Position numbers and translations under genes: made by a program. From contig OZ024927.1 of the NCBI GenBank assembly GCA_964017235.1, positions 26,369,160 through 26,433,159 of the forward strand: a DNA stretch of 64,000 nt. The letters are read 5' to 3'. The notes under the pieces are model-generated. The model saw only the letters and a list, made by a program, of their open reading frames with translations, made no database searches and was not told the DNA's origin. Origin of the DNA: Sabellastarte sp. h YS-2021 (taxonomy: Eukaryota > Annelida > Polychaeta > Sabellida > Sabellidae). Shown piece by piece: positions 59,601-64,000 of this stretch (position 1 is the stretch's first letter; every line of letters begins with the position of its first letter).

Positions 59601-62600
59601 GATATCATTAAATACCTTTGTTTATTTAGTGTCACTCAATATAGCTGGAGGTCCCAGAGGTGGGTGGGGGATGTGGGTTGAGCATAAATGGTAAACAAAC
59701 AATCTATATAAAAGGGGTACTCAAATACAAAAAGAATTGAGAATTTTAAGTATGTGATTATCAACTGAAATGAGTTCATAACTGTAGGAGCTGTGCCAAA
59801 ATTAACTGCGGCAAGTTGAATAAAACTGGGCTAGTTGAGGGTTAAAAATCCCCTAGTTTTACTACATAAGGATATAATTTCATTAATATTGGGACTTAAA
59901 GCTCACTTAAAGTGTCCATTTTGTCTACTTGAATATGTTTAACCAGTTTCATTTTAAAAAGTGAAAAACTCAGCAAGCAGAGGTATAACACACAAAAATA
60001 AGTTCTTAAAAGACTAAGATAGCCATAACATTATTAATATTCAAAATTTAAATAGACAGGCATTTCCTTTTAAAAATTCAAAGATTTCAGCTCTATAACC
60101 CACATAGTTTGACAGTTACTGGGCTTTAAAGTGGCATAATATCCATAAATTGGGTTTCTGTGGGCATTTTACAATTGTTAAAGAGACCTTAGCAATTTTA
60201 AACTACAGATCTGAAACTTTTTGGGGGACATACATAACAAACAAAAATTATATATAATACAGTTTAAGACTTGTCACACTAAGCATTTCCAAATAACAGG
60301 GCAAAATACGGAAAAAATGTCAAAAAAGGCACTTGGGCGAGTGTCTATGGCCCTCATACACAGGTTAAATGTCTACTAAAAACCTTGATTTTCGGCATAT
60401 GTAAAAAGGACATAATAATGCATTCCCAGATGGGATTTCAGCTCCATCAATCACATAGTTTAACAGTTACAGGGCTTAAAGGTGGTAAAAAGTCCAAATA
60501 TTGGGTCATTGTGGGCCTTTTAGAGATCTCGATGTGGCTTTCAAATTAAAGCTTCAGACTTAAAATTTGTTACATACTAAGATTACACATAGAATATGTA
60601 TCTAATAAAGTTTGAAACTTCTCAGACTTACCATTTCCAAGTTACAGAGCAAAATATGTGAAAAATGTCTTAAAAGGGTCACTCAGGTGGGTGTTTAAGG
60701 TCCTCATACACAGGTTAAATGTCTACTTGAAGCCTTGATTTTTGGCACATGTAAAAAGAACATAATAATGTATTCCCAGATGAGATTTCAGCTCTATCAG
60801 TCACATAGTTTAACAGTCACAGGCCTTAAAATTGGCAAAAAGTCCAAATACTGGGTCTTTATGGGGCCTTCTAGAGACCTAAATGTGGCCTTCAACTTAA
60901 AGCTTCAGACTTAAAATTTGTCACATACTAAGATTACACATAGAATATGCATCTAATACAGTTTGAAACTTCTTAGACTTACCATTTCCAAGTTACAGGG
61001 AAAAATATGTGAAAAATGTCTAAAAATGGTCACTCGGGTGGGGATTTATGGTCCTCATACACAGGTTAAATGTCTTCTTAAAGCCTTAATTTTTGGCACA
61101 TATAAAAATAACATACTAATATCTTCTCAGATAGGATTTGAGCTCTATCAGTCACATAGTTTGACAGTCACAGGGCTTAAAAGTAGCAAAAAGTCCAAAT
61201 ATTGGGTCTTTGGGAGCCTTTTAGAGACCTCAATTTGACCTTCAAAATTAAAGCTTCAGACTTAAAATCTGTTACATACTAAGATTACACACAGAATATA
61301 TATCTAATACAGTTTGAAACTTCTCAGACTTACCATTTCCAAGTTACAGGGAAAAAGATGTGAAAAATGTCTTATAAGGGTCACTCGGGTGGGTGTTTAT
61401 GGTCCTGATACACAGGTTAACTGTCTATTAAAGGCCTAAATGTTGGGGCACATATAAGAAAACACATAGATATATTCCCAGATGATATTTAACTTAGATG
61501 AGAGACATAGTTTGAAAGCTACAGTGCTTGAAAGTGGCAAAAAGTGCATAAATTGGGTCTCTGTGGGCACTTTTGAGACCTTAAGTCGACCCCTTTGGGT
61601 AAACCTACAGCCCGAAAATTTTCTACAGACAAGGATTACATATCAAAGTTATACCTAGCGCAGTTTGAGACTCATCAGAATTATCACTTCCAAATTATAG
61701 GGCAAAATATGTGTAAAGTATAGCAAAAAATCCCTAAGTGGGGGTATTTATGGGCCTCAAACACAATTTTCTCCTCAACTTAAAGTCATGATTTTCGGCA
61801 CATGTACTAAGAACATATTAATGTGTTGTCAGGTAAAATTTCAGCCAGCTGAGCATCATAGTTTGTGACCTACAGGGCTCTAAGTGGCCAAAAGTGCAAT
61901 TTCTGACCTTAAGGTGGCCATAAGTTCTTTTTTACTGGGAGTTTAAGGTCACCTTAAAATAGGGATCTTCCTTTGGGCACCCTTAACCTGTGTACCAAGT
62001 TTGAAAAAAAAATATTAATTTGTTTTTGAGTTATCGCGTCCACAAGGAAATTTCTACGGCGGCGGCGGCGGCGGCGCGACGGACCTGAATCCAATATATC
62101 CCCGACTTTCGTCTGGGGATATAATAATTAGCTATGGGTCTGAAACTTCACCATGTGAAAGCTCTCCCAAAAGTACACGAATGAGTTATTTGATAAAAAT
62201 TGGGTATCCGCAATACTTTTACAGATAATTAGCATTTATTCATTTTGAGTAGGTGAATAATTAGCTACAGGTCTGAAACTTCACCAAGTGAAAGCTCTCC
62301 CAAAAGTAGATGAATGAGTTATTTGAGAAAAATTGGGTTTCTGCAATACTTTTAGAGATAATTCGCATTTACACATTTTGAGTAGGTGAGTAATTAGCTA
62401 TGGGTCTGAAACTTCACCATGTGAAAGCTCTTCCAAAAATAGGCGAATGAGTTATTTGAGAAAAATTGGCTATCTGCAATACTTTTAAGAGATAATTCGC
62501 CATCTAGCACAGTTTTCAAGATATTAGCATTTTTGTGTTTTGCAATTTTTGCGTAAAATTCGAAAATTCAAAATGGCCGCCATTTTTGGTGAGTCAAAAT

Positions 62601-63658
62601 TTTTTTGAAAATTGGCATGGCTACTCTGTAGAGATACCCTGCGGGCCAAAAATTTTGTCGAAAACACTTTATCTAGCACGTTTTTCGAGATATAAGCATT
62701 TTTATGTTTTGCAATTTTTGCGAAAAATTCGAAAATTCAAAATGGCCGCCATTTTTGGTGAGTCAAATTTTTTTTTTGAAAATTACTCTGCAGAGATACC
62801 CTGTGGATCAAAAATTTTGTCAAAATCGCTCTATCTAGCATGGTTTTCGAGTTATAAGCATTTTTGTGTTTTCCTTATTTGGAAAATTCATAATGATTAA
62901 TTAATCATTAATTACTTGGCCATTTCTTAACCAATCAATGCCAAAATCTAATGATTTTCAGATTTTAATAGAATGAATGTATTTGCCAAGTTTCAGGTGA
63001 ATTGATAAAATCCCTTTCAAGTTATCATCCAGACAAGCTTCCCCATCAAAAAAAGACATTTTTGGTCATGTGACCTCTCTGATTGGTTGAAATGTCACTG
63101 CAGCATATTCAAAAAAATTCCCCAAGGCTACTGCATAAACCTGCCAAATTTGAAAAGAATCCGGCTAACGGTTACAGAGTTATAAGGAAAACAAAATGCG
63201 GAGCTGGCAGCGCCTGAAGGTCTCCCATACACAAACAAGCGTCCCTTGCGGGACGCTTAAAAAGAGTTCACATAGTTAACTCAAAATGCAAAATGTAGAG
63301 TACATTTAATAAATGATATATGACAGCAGCAGGTTTCCTGGCAAAGTTTTCAAATGTAATCTCTTTCCTTGACAAACAAATATTTTACCAGAAATAGTTT
63401 TAAATTTAAGGAAGTTACATTTTAAAGGAATTCTAATTCATAATAGGTTGTAGATCAATATTGCTACATTGACAAACAAACGCATTCATGAATAGGTGGT
63501 CAAGAGTTGACTGTAAGTTGTTTAATTGACTTTTAATGCACTGTATATAATGGGAAGTACATAATGAAACACCTACCTGCAGACAGAGGTTGCCCAGGGT
63601 GTCCAGTGACAGTTGTCTAATGGAGTGATACTTGCAGTGGATTCCTAATAGCAAGAAC
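35501..63658 (-). CDS. ARID2: ARID2 (BAF200), PBAF chromatin-remodelling subunit; 13 exons, 5' exons outside window
   Basis: ARID2 is the DNA-binding subunit that defines the PBAF form of SWI/SNF in the nucleus. Exons, 5' to 3': 63577-63658, 57729-57825, 56751-56960, 56073-56327, 55548-55761, 54377-54486, 53933-54148, 53179-53426, 44431-48089, 37463-37601, 36641-36823, 36121-36212, 35501-35627. All junctions have GT donors and AG acceptors and compatible phases; the total (5,632 nt) is one base plus 1,877 codons, so 1,876 residues then TAG. Domain order matches vertebrate ARID2: helical repeats, RFX-like domain, long low-complexity region, two C2H2 fingers and a conserved tail. The ARID domain exons should lie right of the window. 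Introns are loaded with transposons, including one DIRS-like element and two copies of a 3.25-kb element. PBRM1- or ARID1-type alternatives are excluded by the RFX region and finger layout. Confidence 0.95.
36121..36212 (-). CDS. ARID2: ARID2 exon: conserved C-terminal helix
   Basis: Encodes [20 protein letters not shown] and [10 protein letters not shown], a near match to family [20 protein letters not shown]. This block is the most conserved part of the tail and confirms the gene. Confidence 0.95.
36641..36823 (-). CDS. ARID2: ARID2 exon: end of finger 2 and C-terminal linker
   Basis: Encodes [20 protein letters not shown], a Pro-rich stretch and [21 protein letters not shown]. The LQAIRR segment corresponds to LMALRRGSRN in vertebrates. 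Confidence 0.92.
37463..37601 (-). CDS. ARID2: ARID2 exon: C2H2 zinc fingers 1 (end) and 2 (start)
   Basis: Encodes [24 protein letters not shown], then [22 protein letters not shown]. Joined through the preceding codon the first finger is C-x4-C-x12-H-x4-H. The second ends across the next junction as HIQEKH, as in vertebrate CLWEGC...FITHLQDKH. Confidence 0.94.
37794..38335 (-). repeat. 3' terminal repeat, internal complementary region and G-run of D3
   Basis: Same arrangement as D2: 3' inverted terminal repeat (37794 to about 38010), internal complementary region (about 38060-38165) and a homopolymer run (C on the plus strand, 38321-38332). Confidence 0.8.
38560..39700 (-). CDS. tyrosine recombinase part of DIRS copy D3
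   Basis: The fullest recombinase in the window. Core-binding region with [20 protein letters not shown]; catalytic region with [16 protein letters not shown] (first Arg box), the [12 protein letters not shown] box and the [17 protein letters not shown] box with the tyrosine. Its open frame continues upstream across the RNase H part in a different frame, as DIRS1 elements are known to do. Fossil part. Confidence 0.85.
40020..41500 (-). CDS. reverse transcriptase/RNase H part of DIRS copy D3
   Basis: RT motifs [29 protein letters not shown] and [11 protein letters not shown]. RNase H motifs [30 protein letters not shown] and [16 protein letters not shown], and the [15 protein letters not shown] motif. 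Fossil part. Confidence 0.85.
41800..43787 (-). pseudogene. gag-like part of DIRS copy D3
   Basis: Starts [20 protein letters not shown] with the Cys/His-rich N-terminal motif, then a Lys-rich stretch, [20 protein letters not shown] and a basic tail. Matches D2 throughout. Fossil part. Confidence 0.75.
43890..44057 (-). repeat. 5' inverted terminal repeat of D3
   Basis: Reverse complement of the 3' terminal repeat, including the block with GGACAATTGCTTTACCGGTC and the GCGAATGCACACTCTGTGAC block. Confidence 0.8.
44431..48089 (-). CDS. ARID2: ARID2 giant exon (3.66 kb): Gln/Ser/Thr/Asn-rich region up to the first zinc finger
   Basis: One open frame of about 1,219 codons. Starts [20 protein letters not shown]; Gln/Asn-rich first third, a basic stretch [20 protein letters not shown], an acidic part ([17 protein letters not shown]), a Ser/Thr-rich part, then repeated Gln/Val phrases such as [20 protein letters not shown] (a short internal duplication). 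Near the end is a strong nuclear-localisation-like block, [20 protein letters not shown]. It closes with [10 protein letters not shown], the first half of a C2H2 finger. Vertebrate ARID2 also has one very large exon in this place. The absence of stops in 3.6 kb of low-complexity coding shows it is under selection. Confidence 0.95.
48340..48600. repeat. pair of ~172-bp tandem repeat units in an ARID2 intron
   Basis: The motif around TTGGAAACATATCCCAAATC TTAAGAAAT at 48352 recurs diverged at 48525-48552. A related copy is at 12600-12670. Satellite-type repeat of unknown parent. Confidence 0.5.
50140..52000. repeat. ~350-bp tandem repeat core of copy A
   Basis: Five to six diverged units. Each contains GACTTACCATTTCCAAGTTA, a GGTCACTCGGGTGGG-like block and CATAGTTTGACAGTCACAGG in the same order. 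Confidence 0.8.
52160..52180. repeat. CGG trinucleotide run in copy A (5 units)
   Basis: The matching run in copy B (about 62057-62080) has one unit more, one of the few differences between the copies. Confidence 0.7.
52290..52620. repeat. ~150-bp satellite units flanking copy A
   Basis: AAAGTAGCTGAATAACATAT with ACAAAAT.CTCTAAATGCAATA occurs at about 52353 and 52509, and a related piece precedes copy A at 48921-48950. Copy A is therefore nested within this array. Confidence 0.6.
53179..53426 (-). CDS. ARID2: ARID2 exon: Pro/Thr/Gln-rich linker
   Basis: Encodes [20 protein letters not shown] through [13 protein letters not shown]. It joins the giant exon in phase 0 to give MLQH-ALLNKLD, a short amphipathic LxxL-type stretch. 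Confidence 0.85.
53933..54148 (-). CDS. ARID2: ARID2 exon: Pro/Gln-rich linker
   Basis: Encodes [20 protein letters not shown] and on to [20 protein letters not shown]. Low complexity; placed by matching phases on both sides. Confidence 0.85.
54377..54486 (-). CDS. ARID2: ARID2 exon: second part of RFX-like domain
   Basis: Encodes [20 protein letters not shown] and [16 protein letters not shown]. This matches family VFPNHTVKRVEDSS..GVKRR, where GIKRR marks the end of the domain. Confidence 0.9.
55548..55761 (-). CDS. ARID2: ARID2 exon: first part of RFX-like DNA-binding domain
   Basis: A Pro-rich start leads to [20 protein letters not shown], then [20 protein letters not shown] and QFTTALR. 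This is the RFX-type winged-helix pattern (WL..HFE...CSVSR..MY..YL..C....R..I...GF.K.LR). Compared with vertebrates the Val-Ser-Arg recognition residues are altered (VVSQ), so DNA contacts may differ. Confidence 0.9.
56073..56327 (-). CDS. ARID2: ARID2 exon: end of helical region and Pro-rich linker
   Basis: Encodes [20 protein letters not shown] and [12 protein letters not shown], equivalent to [26 protein letters not shown]. It then becomes Pro/Thr-rich up to VPTPPPPQT. Confidence 0.93.
56751..56960 (-). CDS. ARID2: ARID2 exon: helical repeat region
   Basis: Encodes [40 protein letters not shown] and [18 protein letters not shown], matching the family stretch [32 protein letters not shown]. 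The donor is the second of two candidates (GTAAGT), chosen because only it keeps phase with the next exon. Confidence 0.93.
57395..57597 (-). mobile_element. tRNA-derived SINE
   Basis: Minus strand has an A box TGGTCTAGTGG (57581-57571) and, 35 bp on, a B box GGTTCGATCCC (57536-57526), in a tRNA-like head that has lost cloverleaf pairing elsewhere, then an unrelated body of about 130 bp. It lies in an ARID2 intron, in the same orientation as the gene. Confidence 0.72.
57729..57825 (-). CDS. ARID2: ARID2 exon: helical repeat region
   Basis: Encodes [20 protein letters not shown] and then [12 protein letters not shown], matching the family stretch that contains CLMSRDRF. Donor GTAAGC. Starts in phase 0 after a TTTCAG acceptor. 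Confidence 0.9.
58873..62123 (-). mobile_element. hairpin-ended (Helentron/HINE-like) element, copy B, 3.25 kb
   Basis: Nearly identical to copy A from end to end (a few substitutions, an 11-base length difference near the C/G-rich stretch, one extra CGG). The empty site can be read from neighbouring array units (GTGAATAATTAGCT). The insertion split it between A and T (TT on the other reading) without target duplication, as known for Helitron/Helentron-type insertion. Confidence 0.8.
62130..62500. repeat. ~133-bp tandem array within E2
   Basis: Three units on this side of copy B and about two on the other (58625-58870). Unit markers are GAAACTTCACCA and TTTTGAGTAGGTGA. Confidence 0.75.
63577..63658 (-). 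CDS. ARID2: ARID2 exon (first in window): helical repeat region
   Basis: Encodes [27 protein letters not shown] after one base that completes a split codon. It matches vertebrate [23 protein letters not shown] by memory. The following GTAGGT donor gives phase 0. Confidence 0.9.
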
Positions 63659-64000
63659 CTGTAAACCCAGTCACATAAATATTGTACAATTATCACATAC
63701 CTCAATCTGGGACAATCTTCACAAATACTTGAGGGATAGGTGTTACTCAGTTTTTTGTGAAAATCAAAGTATATTATAAAATATTTTGAAAGTAAAAACT
63801 TTCGACAAAGAAGAAGTCTGAACTTTGATAACTAAATACAGTGAATACAATTTACAGAGATATTTGCTGCTTAATGTTTTTTGAGATATTTAATTATACA
63901 TTTAGTTTTGGTTTATTGCATTAGTGTAACAATTACGTCTGTTGAAGTAACTTTTTAATGATTAAATATATCCTGAACAGATTGTTTTATTATTTTGTTC
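63659..64000 (-). other. ARID2: ARID2 intron leading to the unseen 5' exons
   Basis: No further exon was recognised. The acceptor for exon 63577-63658 is the CAG at 63659-63661. Confidence 0.6.

Larger units (their letters stand above)
58138..63259 (-). mobile_element. hairpin-ended element E2 (same family as E1), interrupted by copy B
   Basis: On the minus strand it begins TTAAGCGTCCC-GCAA-GGGACGCTTGTTTGTG (hairpin) and ends with CGGGACGCTTTG, a perfect second hairpin GTTTTTGC-TAT-GCAAAAAC, then GCGAACGATCCTCTAG and TT. These ends match E1. Inside are units of the GGCGGCCATTTT satellite (58260-58560 and 62500-62880) and a separate ~133-bp array (58625-58870 and 62130-62500, marker GAAACTTCACCA at 62142, 62275 and 62408). 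Copy B sits inside the ~133-bp array. It lies in the first ARID2 intron of the window. Confidence 0.72.

Overview
This is eukaryotic, AT-rich, intron-bearing DNA. The host genes resemble animal genes, and the repeats (DIRS1-like retrotransposons, hairpin-ended non-autonomous elements with satellite cores, PIF/Harbinger, hAT MITEs) suggest a marine invertebrate, most likely a bivalve or other mollusc. The phylum is inference; the animal gene identities are much firmer.

Two host genes are present. On the plus strand only the last coding exon of homogentisate 1,2-dioxygenase (HGD) is seen (9658-9803); its earlier exons lie off the left edge. On the minus strand lies most of ARID2 (BAF200, the PBAF chromatin-remodelling subunit). 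Its thirteen exons between 63658 and 35501 join in one consistent phase and encode 1,876 residues: the post-ARID helical repeat region, the RFX-like winged-helix domain, a very large Gln/Ser/Thr-rich exon, two C2H2 fingers and the conserved C-terminal tail. The exons for the ARID domain lie beyond 64000.

Layout, left to right: 1-5432, a DIRS-like element (3' part) inside a hairpin-ended element (5433-6384); 6385-9657, the last HGD intron with a hAT MITE and a minisatellite; 9658-9803, the HGD exon; 9854-14285, two hairpin-ended elements (E1 and F) with a shared ~167-bp satellite core; 14592-20787, a hAT MITE with a perfect 8-bp target duplication that was split by a second DIRS-like element; 21473-26501, an apparently complete PIF/Harbinger transposon with TIRs, a transposase gene and a MADF/Myb-like partner gene; 26505-35500, gene-poor DNA with SINE and LINE relics, a long foldback, a small MITE and probably the ARID2 3' UTR; 35501-63658, ARID2. 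Its introns hold a third DIRS-like element (37794-44057) and two ~99% identical copies of a 3.25-kb hairpin-ended element (48965-52225 and 58873-62123). The second copy is nested inside a further such element (58138-63259).

The most interesting pattern is a set of at least three non-autonomous families with the same plan. Each has a 5' hairpin whose arm recurs as a subterminal inverted repeat, a tandem satellite core, and a 3' end; in two of the families the 3' end reads CTAG and is followed by TT. This resembles Helentron-associated (HINE/pearl-type) elements. No Rep-helicase gene is visible here. Two families with different ends share the same core, which suggests modular exchange. The DIRS-like elements are treated as fossils; all three appear broken.
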